Shown: piece after piece, positions 1 to 8,900 of the stretch | Position numbering within the stretch: the stretch's first letter is position 1 | Layout of the letters: every line of letters starts with the position of its first letter | Assembly: GCF_001426905.1 (NCBI RefSeq) | Contig: NZ_LMFQ01000008.1 | Span: forward strand, 304 to 64,303 | Length of the DNA stretch: 64,000 nt | From: Caulobacter sp. Root1455 | GTDB lineage: Bacteria > Pseudomonadota > Alphaproteobacteria > Caulobacterales > Caulobacteraceae | Direction: 5' to 3' | Notes under the pieces: model-generated | The model's input: only the letters and a program-made list of their open reading frames with translations | Databases searched by the model: none | Told to the model about the DNA's origin: nothing | Position numbers and translations under genes: made by a program

Positions 1-196
1 TGTCGGAGTCGCCGACGGCCCCTTCCGGGCGACTTTGATCCTGCCCGCCCGAGGGAGAACGTCGACCGGGATGAAACAAGCCCTCAGTCGCCGTCCCTTG
101 AGAAGAACGGTTTCGCGGAGCGGTCAGGTCTAGCCGAAACGCACACTCAAACTCACGGTCATCCGGGCTGGGCCCGGACCGCTCCGCGCCTCCCCA
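1..196. repeat. Copy A of a ~190-bp interspersed repeat
   Basis: This stretch is roughly 90% identical by eye to the reverse complement of 39614-39807. It starts at or beyond the window edge and ends near the CTCCCCA at 190-196. The two copies differ by a single-base indel near base 33 (a TTTG versus CTG difference), and the reading frame is not kept between them, so I treat it as a non-coding repeat rather than a gene. Nothing else is recognisable between here and the end of the reverse-strand gene at 252. Confidence 0.75.
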
Positions 197-251
197 TCCA
201 CTCGCCGCGCAAGCTCGAGGTCGACAAGCCGTGCCTGCAACACCCTGCCCG

Positions 252-1331
252 CTAGGACTTGCCCCCACCTGGCGGCTTCGCCGCCTGTCCGCCCCCATCG
301 GGGGCGGAGGACGCCCGCCGCGACAGGGCCGGTTGGCCATGCCGGGCGGCCATGATCTCGCCGATCACCGCCACGGCCACCTCGAACGGCGCCTTGCCGC
401 CGAGGTCCAGGCCGATCGGCGCGCGCAGCTTTTGCAGGTCGCGTTCGCCGACCCCGGCCGCCCGCAGGCGGGCCAGCCGCTCGCCCAGCCGCCGCCGCGC
501 GCCCAGCAGGCCGACATAGGGCGCGGCCGAGGGCAGGGCGGCCAGCAGGGCCTGGTGGTCGACATCCTCGTCGTGGCCGCAGATCGCCACCGCCGTCCAA
601 GCGTCCAGGCCGATCGCGGCCACGGCGGCGGCGACGTCGTCACGGCGGTAGGCCACGCTGGGCAAGGGCGGCGTCGAGGTCGGGCCCTTGGGGCGCACCA
701 GGGTGGTGTGGAAGCCCGACTGCGCCCCCAGGCTGGCCACGGCCAGGGCCGTCGGGTCGCCGCCGAACACCACCAGCCGGGGCGGCGGATCGAATCGGCG
801 CGAAAAGGCCCCGGGCCAGGCCGGAAGGTCTTCCGAGGCCGGAGCGCAGAGCCGACGGTCGCCGTCGCTGATCCACCTCGCCGGAATCCGGGCGCCGGCC
901 AGGGCGAGCAGTTCGCGGGCGGCCGGATCGTCGGAGGCGATTCGCTCGACCAGGATCTCGATTCGCGCGCCGCACAGCAGGCGGATGTCGGGCCAGGGGC
1001 TGCCCTCGCCATAGACCAGCCGCCGGGGCCGGCCGTCGGTCACGCAGGCCCGGGCGTGGTCCTCGACGTCGGCCTCGATGCAGCCGCCGGACAGGAAGCC
1101 GGCCCGGCTGCCCCCTCCCAATGCGTCATGCCCGAACACCATCTGCGTGCCGACCGGGCGAGGACCGCCGTCACCCAGGGAAACGATGGTCGCCAAGGCC
1201 GCCGGCCCCCGCGCCAGGGCGTCGGCCAGGGCCGGCCGCATGTCGTCCGCCAGGCCGTGGAGGGGCCAATCGGACGCGGCGGCGGCGGGGGCGAGAGACA
1301 CGTCGGTGTCGGCGTGATCGGGCAGGTTCAT
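252..1331 (-). CDS. xdhC: XdhC/CoxI family protein (molybdoenzyme maturation)
   Basis: The 359-residue product has the two XdhC parts. The N-terminal XdhC/CoxI domain contains the LSGGCIEADVEDHA stretch, and the C-terminal Rossmann-like part contains VGLLGARRR and the LRAPIGLDLGGKAPFEVAVAV segment. Family members bind the molybdenum cofactor, help its sulfuration and insert it into xanthine dehydrogenase-like enzymes in the cytoplasm. No xdhA/xdhB genes lie beside it here, so its client enzyme is unknown. I chose the ATG at 1331; an in-frame TTG lies six bases upstream. It is divergent from the aldo/keto reductase gene, with about 100 bp between them. Confidence 0.85.
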   Translation of the reverse strand: MNLPDHADTDVSLAPAAAASDWPLHGLADDMRPALADALARGPAALATIVSLGDGGPRPVGTQMVFGHDALGGGSRAGFLSGGCIEADVEDHARACVTDGRPRRLVYGEGSPWPDIRLLCGARIEILVERIASDDPAARELLALAGARIPARWISDGDRRLCAPASEDLPAWPGAFSRRFDPPPRLVVFGGDPTALAVASLGAQSGFHTTLVRPKGPTSTPPLPSVAYRRDDVAAAVAAIGLDAWTAVAICGHDEDVDHQALLAALPSAAPYVGLLGARRRLGERLARLRAAGVGERDLQKLRAPIGLDLGGKAPFEVAVAVIGEIMAARHGQPALSRRASSAPDGGGQAAKPPGGGKS

Positions 1332-1431
1332 TGCCAAGCATGTTAACGCCTCGGAAAGTTTCCAGAAACGCCTTCTTCAAACCTTGGGGCGTAGGCTTGC
1401 CGACACTGGTGTTCAGTCCGCACGGATTTCC

Positions 1432-2307
1432 ATGTCGCTCTCCGTTTCCAAGCTCGGTCTCGCCGCCGCCCAGTTCGGACTGGACGGCATGAGCGCGTCG
1501 CCGCGCGCCCGTTCGCCGGAAACCGAAGCTCGCGACATTCTCGGCATCGCCGCCCGCGCCCGTCTGTCGGTGCTGGACGTGTCGGGCAACTACGGCCGCG
1601 CCGAGCAGGTGCTGGGCGATCTGCTTCCCCGTCCCGTGCCGTTCCGCGTCACCCTGTCGGCCGCCCGCGCCGACCGCGGTCCCGACTTCGTCGAGGCCGA
1701 GGCCCGCGCCAGCTTGCGCCGGCTGGGCGTCGAGCGCGCCGACGCGATCATCGTTTCCTCGCCTTCGGAACTGTTCGGCCCGCACGGCGCGGCCGTCTGG
1801 GACCGCCTGGCCCGCCTGCGCGACGAGGGGCTGTTCGCCAAGATCGGCGTCGCCGCCCATGCCAGCGACGATCCGGTGGGCGTGGCCCGCCGCTTCAAGC
1901 CCGACATTCTTCAGGCGCCCGCCAGCCTGCTCGACCAGCGCCTGCTGGCCGACGGCTCGCTGCAGCGCATCGCCGGCATGGGGATCGAGGTGCAGCTGCG
2001 CTCGATCTTCCTGAACGGCCTGCTGTTCCTGCCGCCCGACCGCGTTCCCGCCCAGCTGAAGGGGGCCTCGGGCCGCCTGTCGAAGGTGCGCCGGATGATC
2101 GCCGAGGGCCGTTCCGATCCGCTGCAGGCCGCCCTGGGGTTCGCCCTGTCGCGCGTCGAAGCCAGCGCCGTCCTCGTGGGCGTCACCTCGGCCGCCGAAC
2201 TGTCGGCCGTGGTCGCCGCCGCCTCCAGTCCGCCGCCCGACCTCGATTGGGACGACATGGCCATCGACGATCCGGTGGCCCTGGACCCGCGACGTTGGGT
2301 CGCCTGA
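1432..2307 (+). CDS. Aldo/keto reductase family protein
   Basis: A 291-residue protein with the overall layout of aldo/keto reductases: an N-terminal LGLAAAQFG strand, a DVSGNYGRAEQVLG segment in the place of the usual D-A-x-x-Y-G active-site region, and a C-terminal ALSRVEASAVLVGVTS segment like the NADP-binding end of the barrel. The Asp/Tyr of the tetrad are recognisable; the Lys and His are not obvious, so activity is uncertain. The ATG at 1432 is preferred over a TTG at 1384 that would add 16 unconvincing residues. It is followed after 66 bp by a nucleotidyltransferase gene, and the pair suggests a role in making or activating a surface sugar. Confidence 0.75.
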   Translation: MSLSVSKLGLAAAQFGLDGMSASPRARSPETEARDILGIAARARLSVLDVSGNYGRAEQVLGDLLPRPVPFRVTLSAARADRGPDFVEAEARASLRRLGVERADAIIVSSPSELFGPHGAAVWDRLARLRDEGLFAKIGVAAHASDDPVGVARRFKPDILQAPASLLDQRLLADGSLQRIAGMGIEVQLRSIFLNGLLFLPPDRVPAQLKGASGRLSKVRRMIAEGRSDPLQAALGFALSRVEASAVLVGVTSAAELSAVVAAASSPPPDLDWDDMAIDDPVALDPRRWVA

Positions 2308-2373
2308 CGACCAGGCGAATCAAAGCTCAGCCTCCGAAGAAGAGCTGAGAAACAAAAGAGGGAGCCGAACGCC

Positions 2374-3078
2374 ATGATCCTCGCCGTCGTCCAGGCCCGC
2401 ATGGGCTCCAAGCGTCTGCCCGGCAAGGCTGTGGCCACCCTCCAGGGTCAGCCGATGATCCTGCGCCAACTCGAGCGGCTGCGCGGCGCCCGGCGCCTGA
2501 ACAAGATCATCGTCGCCACCAGCGACGCCGAGGACGACGACGGCCTGGCCGGGCTGGTGGTGTCGCGCGGCTACGCCGTGCACCGCGGCTCGGGCAGCGA
2601 CATCCTCGACCGCATCGCCCGCTGCGCCGAGGCCGCCGGCCCGATCAGCCACATCGTGCGCATCAAGGGCGACGCGCCGTTCGTCGACCCCGCCGTGGTC
2701 GACGAGGCCGTCCGCCTGGCCCAGGTCAGCGGCGCGGCCTACACTTCCAACCGCGTGGAGCGCACCTATCCGGCCGGTCTCGAGGTCGAGGTGGTCACGG
2801 TCGAGGCCTTGCGCATGGCCGCCGCCGAGGTTCGCGATCCCCTGGCCATGATCTCGCCGACCGCCGCCATCCGCGAGCGGCCGGACCGTTTCCGCCAGGC
2901 TCACCTGAAGGCCCAACGCGACTGGTCGCACTACGACTGGCGGGTGAAGACCCCGGCCGACCTGGCGTTCGCGCGCTCGATCTACGACGCGCTGTATCCC
3001 GCCGATCCGAGCTTCTCGATGAACGACGTGCTGGACCTGGTGGAGAGCCACCAGGACCTGGGCCGTTTCGCGGCTTAA
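2374..3078 (+). CDS. SpsF/NeuA-like cytidylyltransferase family protein
   Basis: The 234-residue product starts with ILAVVQARMGSKRLPGKA, the signature nucleotide-binding loop of the SpsF/CMP-sugar synthetase group, followed by the IVRIKGDAPFVDP segment with the metal-binding Asp. Such enzymes usually transfer CMP to an acidic or related sugar for polysaccharide or flagellin glycosylation. The true substrate cannot be read from sequence. A GAGGGAG ribosome site lies about 10 bases before the ATG. It probably forms an operon with the upstream aldo/keto reductase. A palindromic intergenic element follows the stop codon. Confidence 0.85.
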   Translation: MILAVVQARMGSKRLPGKAVATLQGQPMILRQLERLRGARRLNKIIVATSDAEDDDGLAGLVVSRGYAVHRGSGSDILDRIARCAEAAGPISHIVRIKGDAPFVDPAVVDEAVRLAQVSGAAYTSNRVERTYPAGLEVEVVTVEALRMAAAEVRDPLAMISPTAAIRERPDRFRQAHLKAQRDWSHYDWRVKTPADLAFARSIYDALYPADPSFSMNDVLDLVESHQDLGRFAA

Positions 3079-3094
3079 GGCCGAACCCGATAGA

Positions 3095-3210
3095 CCCTCC
3101 CCCCGTGGGGGAGGAGGCCGAAGGCCGGTGGGGGGAGTCGTAAGGCGGTCGACGCCCGATCGCTCCCCCCTCCGTCGGCTATGCCGACACCTCCCCCACG
3201 GGGGGAGGAC
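3095..3210. repeat. Palindromic intergenic element, family 1, copy 1
   Basis: Two arms of the form CCTCCCCCCGTGGGGGAGG and CCTCCCCCACGGGGGGAGG enclose a less conserved centre. Inside the arms are GGCCGAAGGCCGG and a CGTCGGCT-ATGCCGACA motif. Copies with the same organisation lie at 23828, 39439 and 48080. It lies between the convergent cytidylyltransferase and ald genes, where the folded RNA could also help to end transcription. Confidence 0.85.
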
Positions 3211-3216
3211 CTTTTG

Positions 3217-4329
3217 CTACTTCCAAGCCCCGTAAGGGTCCACGGACGCCTTGCCCAGCGCCTCGGCCACGGCCGGGTGGGTCAGCTGGCCCGCCAGGAC
3301 GTTGAGGCCCTTGGCCAGGTGGACGTTGGTCTTCAGCGCGTCCAGGCCGTGGTCGGCCAGGGCCAGGCCGAAGGGCAGGGTGGCGTTGCCCAGGGCTTCG
3401 GACGAGGTGCGCGGCGCGGCGCCGGGCATGTTGGCCACGCAATAGTGGACGACGCCGTCGACCGTGTAGGTCGGCTCGGCGTGGGTGGTCGGATGGCTGG
3501 TCTCGAAACAGCCGCCCTGGTCGATCGACACGTCGACCAGCACCGAGCCCGGCTTCATCTTCGACAGGTGCTCGCGCTTGACCAGCTTGGGGGCCGCGGC
3601 CCCGGCGGTCAGCACCGCGCCGATGATCACATCGGCCTTGAGGATCTCGTCCTCGACCGCCGCCATCGTCGAATAGCGGGTCAGGATGCGGCCCTGATAG
3701 AGGTCGTCCAGCTCGCGCATGCGCGGGATCGAGCGTTCCAGCACCACGACCTCGGCGCCCAGGCCCGCGGCCATGCGCGCGGCGTTGGAGCCGACCACGC
3801 CGCCGCCCAGCACCGCCACGCGGGCCGGGGGAACGCCGGGCACGCCGCAGAGCAGCAGGCCCATGCCGCCATTGTGCTTGAGCAGGGTCTCGGCGGCCGA
3901 GAAGACGGCGATGCGGCCGGCCACTTCCGACATCGGGGCCAGCAGCGGCAGGCCGCCCTTGGCGTCGGTGACGGTCTCATAGGCGATGGCCGCGCAGCCG
4001 GAAGCCAGCAGGCCCTCGGTCTGGGCCGGATCGGGCGCCAGGTGGAGATAGGTGAACAGGATGTGGCGGGGCGTCAGGCGCTCCCACTCGACCTTCTGCG
4101 GTTCCTTGACCTTGATGATCAGCTCGGCGCCTTCGAACACCGCGTCGGCGTCGGGCGCGATGGTCGCGCCGGCCTTGACGTAGAGGTCGTCGCCATAGCC
4201 GGCGCCCAGGCCCGCGCCGGCCTGGACCAGGACGGAGTGGCCATGGCCGACATATTCGCGCACGGCCGTGGGGGTCAGGCCGACCCGATGTTCGCCCGGT
4301 TTGATCTCGGAAGGCACGCCAACGCGCAT
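3217..4329 (-). CDS. ald: Alanine dehydrogenase
   Basis: A 370-residue NAD-dependent alanine dehydrogenase that interconverts L-alanine and pyruvate plus ammonia. It begins MRVGVPSEIKPGEHRVGLTP, the family's usual opening. It contains the FTYLHLAPD segment bearing the catalytic His, and the dinucleotide-binding motif VLGGGVVGSNAARMA. Length is normal for the family. The ATG at 4329 is chosen because GGAGGAG stands seven to eight bases before it and because family members start there; the open frame runs 11 codons further. It is divergent from an Lrp/AsnC gene, a common arrangement in which the regulator responds to alanine and controls ald. Confidence 0.95.
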   Translation of the reverse strand: MRVGVPSEIKPGEHRVGLTPTAVREYVGHGHSVLVQAGAGLGAGYGDDLYVKAGATIAPDADAVFEGAELIIKVKEPQKVEWERLTPRHILFTYLHLAPDPAQTEGLLASGCAAIAYETVTDAKGGLPLLAPMSEVAGRIAVFSAAETLLKHNGGMGLLLCGVPGVPPARVAVLGGGVVGSNAARMAAGLGAEVVVLERSIPRMRELDDLYQGRILTRYSTMAAVEDEILKADVIIGAVLTAGAAAPKLVKREHLSKMKPGSVLVDVSIDQGGCFETSHPTTHAEPTYTVDGVVHYCVANMPGAAPRTSSEALGNATLPFGLALADHGLDALKTNVHLAKGLNVLAGQLTHPAVAEALGKASVDPYGAWK

Positions 4330-4467
4330 GATAGTCTCCTCCAGCCAAGTTTTGATTGGCAAATGGCTTTTGACGCTGGTTTACGCCTGACCGAACGCAG
4401 GTTCCTGGGGGATTTCATGCGTCCGTAACCGTGATATGCAGGATTCCATCGTGATGGAGCCTTTGCG
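4330..4467. promoter_or_regulatory. Divergent control region between ald and the Lrp-type regulator
   Basis: 138 bp of non-coding DNA separate the two divergent genes and must hold both promoters. Lrp/AsnC proteins usually bind such regions, but I could not identify a clear operator by eye. This assignment is inferred from gene order, not from a motif. Confidence 0.4.
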
Positions 4468-4941
4468 TTGAAGAAACCTGCGGCAGACCTCGACGCCTTC
4501 GACCGCAAGCTGCTGAACCTGCTCCAGAGGCGGGGCCGGGCCAGCTATGTGGAACTCGCCGAGGCGGTGAATCTTTCCGAATCCGCCTGCCTGCGCCGCG
4601 TGAAGGCCCTGGAGGAGACGGGGGTGATCGGGCGCTATGCGGCGGTGATCGACGAGCGGGCGGTGGGCCTGCCGCTCAGCGTCTTCGTCACCGTCACCCT
4701 GTCGTCCCAGGCCGAGGCGACGCTCAGCGCCTTCGAGAAGGCCATCGCCAATGTCCGCGAGGTGGCCGAGTGCTACCTGATGACCGGCGGCTCGGACTAT
4801 CTGCTGCGGCTGGTGGTGGCCGACGTCGATGACCTGGAGCGGGTGCACGCCCAGGGCCTGACCCGAATTCCCGGCGTCGTGCGGGTCAGTTCGTCGATCG
4901 CCATGCGCACCGTGGTCAAACGTGTCGAATTGCCGCTCTGA
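4468..4941 (+). CDS. Lrp/AsnC family transcriptional regulator
   Basis: The 157-residue product has an N-terminal winged helix-turn-helix (LDAFDRKLLNLLQRRGRASYVELAEAVNLSESACLRRV split over residues 7-45) and a C-terminal RAM ligand-sensing domain ending in TVVKRVELPL. Family members form octamers or dimers that sense amino acids. Divergence from ald makes alanine-responsive control of ald the most likely job, although that is inference. The start is a TTG with GATGGAG about eight bases upstream; the nearest upstream ATG (4455) opens a frame that stops at once. Confidence 0.9.
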   Translation: MKKPAADLDAFDRKLLNLLQRRGRASYVELAEAVNLSESACLRRVKALEETGVIGRYAAVIDERAVGLPLSVFVTVTLSSQAEATLSAFEKAIANVREVAECYLMTGGSDYLLRLVVADVDDLERVHAQGLTRIPGVVRVSSSIAMRTVVKRVELPL

Positions 4942-5019
4942 GGCCGATGTTGCGTCGTGGTTAACCCTTTGCGGCCAGAACTAGGGCCGACCTAATCGCT
5001 GTACTCGTCGGGGGATGAG

Positions 5020-5847
5020 ATGGTTTCGAGACGAATGCTGCTGGGCGCGCTGGCGTCGGGCCTCGCCGTGCCCGCCCTGGCCTGGGCCGAGGGCGACAAT
5101 CCCACGCCGTCGGTGCTGACCCGCAAGGGCCGCCGCACGCGCCGGGCCCTGAAGTCCCAGGCGACCGACAAGGCCGCGCTCGACAAGGCCCTGGCCGAGG
5201 TCAAGCCGCTGGAAGACCCCAACGCGGTCGAACCGGCCGAAGTGCACCCGCCGGCCGTCAGCCCGGACGAGGCCCTGGGCCGGCTCAAGCAGGGCAACGC
5301 CATCTTCGCGCGCGGCGGAGCCAGCATCGCCCTGCCGAGCTTGGTCCGCATCGCCGAACTCTCGAAGGGCCAGCGGCCGTTCGCGGTGATCGTCGGCTGC
5401 AGCGACAGCCGCGTCGGCCCCGAACTGGTCTTCGACTGCAATCTGGGCGAACTGTTCGTGGTCCGCGTGGCCGGTTCGACGGTCAGCCAGGAGGGTCTGG
5501 GCTCGATCGTCTACGCCGTCGAGCACCTGGGCGCGCCTCTGGTCGTGGTGCTGGGCCACACCAAGTGCGGCGCCGTCGGCGCGGCGGTGGACGTGGCCAC
5601 CAAGCACGTCGATCTGCACGGCGCGCTGCTGAACATGGTGCTGCCGATCATGCCGGCGGTGCTGGAGGCCCAGGACAAGCATCCGGCCGATCTGCAGGAC
5701 GCGGCCATCCGCCAGAACGTCCGCGACGTCGCCGCCCGCCTGAAGGTGGCCGACGGCACCCTGGCCGAGAAGCTGTCCGAAGGCCGTCTGAAGATCGTCT
5801 CGGCCACCTACGACCTGGCCAGCGGCGTGGTGGCGTTCGACGCATAA
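5020..5847 (+). CDS. Exported beta-carbonic anhydrase with Tat-like signal
   Basis: A 275-residue beta-class carbonic anhydrase catalysing CO2/bicarbonate interconversion. Zinc ligands are Cys127 and Asp129 (with Arg131) in GCSDSR, and His180 and Cys183 in GHTKCG. The N-terminus MVSRRMLLGALASGLAVPALAWA has a twin-arginine motif, hydrophobic stretch and AWA cleavage site, so it probably acts in the periplasm after folding in the cytoplasm. About 75 residues of low-complexity linker separate the signal from the enzyme core. A second, cytoplasmic-type beta enzyme is encoded at 14363-14989. Confidence 0.88.
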   Translation: MVSRRMLLGALASGLAVPALAWAEGDNPTPSVLTRKGRRTRRALKSQATDKAALDKALAEVKPLEDPNAVEPAEVHPPAVSPDEALGRLKQGNAIFARGGASIALPSLVRIAELSKGQRPFAVIVGCSDSRVGPELVFDCNLGELFVVRVAGSTVSQEGLGSIVYAVEHLGAPLVVVLGHTKCGAVGAAVDVATKHVDLHGALLNMVLPIMPAVLEAQDKHPADLQDAAIRQNVRDVAARLKVADGTLAEKLSEGRLKIVSATYDLASGVVAFDA

Positions 5848-5926
5848 CCTTGTTCCGCTGATCCGTTGACCCGTTGCCCGGCTTAGGCTCAAGTCTCCCG
5901 ACACGCTAAAGTTGGGGGAGACTGGG

Positions 5927-8900
5927 ATGTCGACGGACGAGACTCCGCCCAAGGGCGGTCGCGAACCCCTCGCCACCCGTCTCGCCGCCCATTGGGAAGC
6001 CCTCAAGGGCCGGATCCCGCCGCAGTTGAAGTCTCCGCTGGTCGCCGTGGGCGCGGCCGCCCTGGTCGTCGGCTTCGGCGGCGGTTTCGCGGTCGGCAAG
6101 GTCGCCGACCTCGGCTGGTTCGGCCACAAGGCCCCGACAGCCGAGGCGCCCAAGGGCCAGGCCTGGTCGCTGTTCGGCAAGCCCCGTTCGGCCAGTGCGC
6201 CCCGGCGCGGGATTCCCAAGCCCGAGGGCTTCGCCGTCTGGCGCAGCCGCATCGACAGCTCCGGCGCCGAGCCGATGGCCTGCGTCCAGATGAGCAAGCC
6301 GCTGGACCCGTCCAAGGCCTATGCCGACTTCGTGCTGCTCTCCCCGGATCTGGGCCGCCAGCCGGCCGTGCGGGTCAAGAACGATGAGCTGTGCATCGGC
6401 GGCGTCGGCTTCACCGACCATCGCGTCACCCTGCTCAAGGGGCTGCCCGGCAAGAACGGCGAGACCCTGGGCGCCAACGCCGACGTCGACTTCACCTTCG
6501 GCGAGAAGCCGCCGTACGTGGGCTTCGCCGGCGACGGCGTGATCCTGCCGCGCGAGGAATCCGACGGCGTGGCCCTGGAGACCATGAACGTCTCCAAGCT
6601 GGCCATCGAGGTCTGGCGGGTGTCGGACCGCAACCTGGTGCGCAAGTCGATCAGCGCCCCGGATCCGAGCGGCGAGGGCGACTATTCCAGCGACTACGGC
6701 GACGACAGCCCCGACGACGAGGGCCGCCAGGTCTGGAAGGGCGTGATCAGCGTCGAGGGCGCGGCCGGCCAGAAGGCCACCACCGTCTTCCCGCTGGGCG
6801 CGGTGCTCAAGGAAATGAAGCCGGGCGGCTATGTGATCAAGGCGCGCGACGCCTCGGGCGGCCGCGATCCGGACGGCGAGGGCGAGCCCAGCCCGGCCCA
6901 GGCCCGCCGCTGGATCATGTTCACCGACATGGCCCTGATCGGTTATGACGGCGCCGAATCCCTGGACGTGGTCGTCCGCTCGCTGAAGACCGCCAAGACG
7001 GTGGCCGGCGTGCGCGTGGCCCTGGTGGCCAAGGACGGCGAGGACCTGGCGGTAGCCAAGAGCGACGCCGACGGCCGGGCGCGTTTCCCTCACGCCCTGC
7101 TCGAGGGCGACGGCGCGGCGCGGGCCAAGATGGTCATGGCCTATGGCGAACAGGGCGACCTGGCGGTGCTGGACCTGGACCGCTCGCCGGTCGACCTGTC
7201 CAAGCAGGGCGTCGGCGGCCGCACCGAGTCCGACGGCGGCCGAGCGCTCAGCACCGATATCGACGGCTATCTCTACGCCGACCGGGGCATCTATCGCCCG
7301 GGCGAGACCGTGCACCTGACGGCCATGGTCCGCGACCGGCTGGCCAAGGCGGTCAACGACCGCAAGGGCTACATCCTGGTCAAGCGGCCCTCGGGCGTGG
7401 AGTTCAAGCGCTACGCCTTCAGCCGCGCCGACGCCGGCGCCGTGCTGGCCGACATCGCTCTGCCTCGCAGCGCGCCGCGCGGCCGCTGGACGGCGGTGCT
7501 GAAGATGGAAGGGGTCGAGGCCGACTCCGGGTCGTTCAGCTTCAGCGTCGAGGATTTCGCCCCGCAGCGGCTGGCGGTCACCGCCACGGGCCAGGAGTCC
7601 GTGCCGGTCGCGGCCGGCCAGGCGCGCGAGATCGACGTCTCGGCCCGCTTCCTCTACGGCGCGCCCGGCGCCGGGCTTCAAACCCAGGGGGAGGCGCGGC
7701 TGCGGCTCGACAACGATCCGTTCCCGCAGTTCAAGGGCTACGAATGGGGCGACGACCTGACGCCCTTCGACGAGAGGTTCATCGAGCTGGGCACCACCGT
7801 CACCGACGGCGACGGCCACGCCATGCTGAACCTGGCCACCACCGAGGCCGGCGACACCGCCCAGCCGCTGGTGGCGGCGGTGACCGCCTCGGTGTTCGAG
7901 CCTGGCGGCCGTCCGGTCCGCGAGGGGCTGGAGCTGAAGGTGCGCGGCAAGCCCGTGTACTACGGCGTCAAGGTCGAGCAGGGCGACGCCGGGCGCGGCG
8001 ATCCGCCGGTCAGCCTGGAGATGATCGCGGTCAACGCCGCCGGGGCCCGCATCGCCTCGACCGCGACCTACACCCTGATCAGCGAGAACTGGAACTACGA
8101 CTGGTTCCAGCAGGACGGCCGCTGGCAGTGGCGGCGCACCAGCCGCGACGCGGTGGTGGCCAAGGCCACGGTCAACATCGGCGCCGGCCAGCCGGCGCGC
8201 TTCAACCGCCGTCTGGGCTGGGGCGACTATCGGCTGGTGGTCGAGGGGCCCGACGGCGCCAAGACCGTGACCAAGTTCTCGTCGGGCTGGGGCTCGCCGG
8301 CCAAGGAGGGCGAGGCGCCCGACTTCGTGCGGGTCAGCGCCGGGACCAAGGCCTACGCCCAGGGCGACACGGTGGAGATCACCCTGAAGTCGCCCTATGC
8401 CGGCCAGGCCCAGGTGGCCGTCGCCACCGACCGGCTGATCGACTTCAAGACCCTGAGCGTCGGCGAGAACGGCACGACCGTGCGCCTGAAGACGTCGGCC
8501 GCCTGGGGCGGCGGGGCCTATGTGATGGTCACGGTGATCCAGCCGCGCGACCCGGTCAGCTCGCCCAAGCCCAAGCGGGCCCTGGGTCTGATCTATGTCC
8601 CGCTCGACCCCAAGGGCCGCAAGCTGACCGTCGACATCGGCACGCCGGTGAAGCTGGACTCCAAGGCCCCGGTCGAGGTGCCGATCAAGGTGCAGGGCCT
8701 GGGCTTCGGCCAGAAGGCCAAGGTCACCATCGCCGCGGTGGACGAGGGCATCCTGCGCCTGACCCGCCAGGACAGCCCCGACCCGGCCAAGTGGTACTTC
8801 GGCAAGCGGGCCCTGACCCTGAACTATCGTGACGACTACGGCCGCCTGCTCGACCCGAACATGGGCGCGCCGGCCAATGTCAATTTCGGCGCCGACGAGC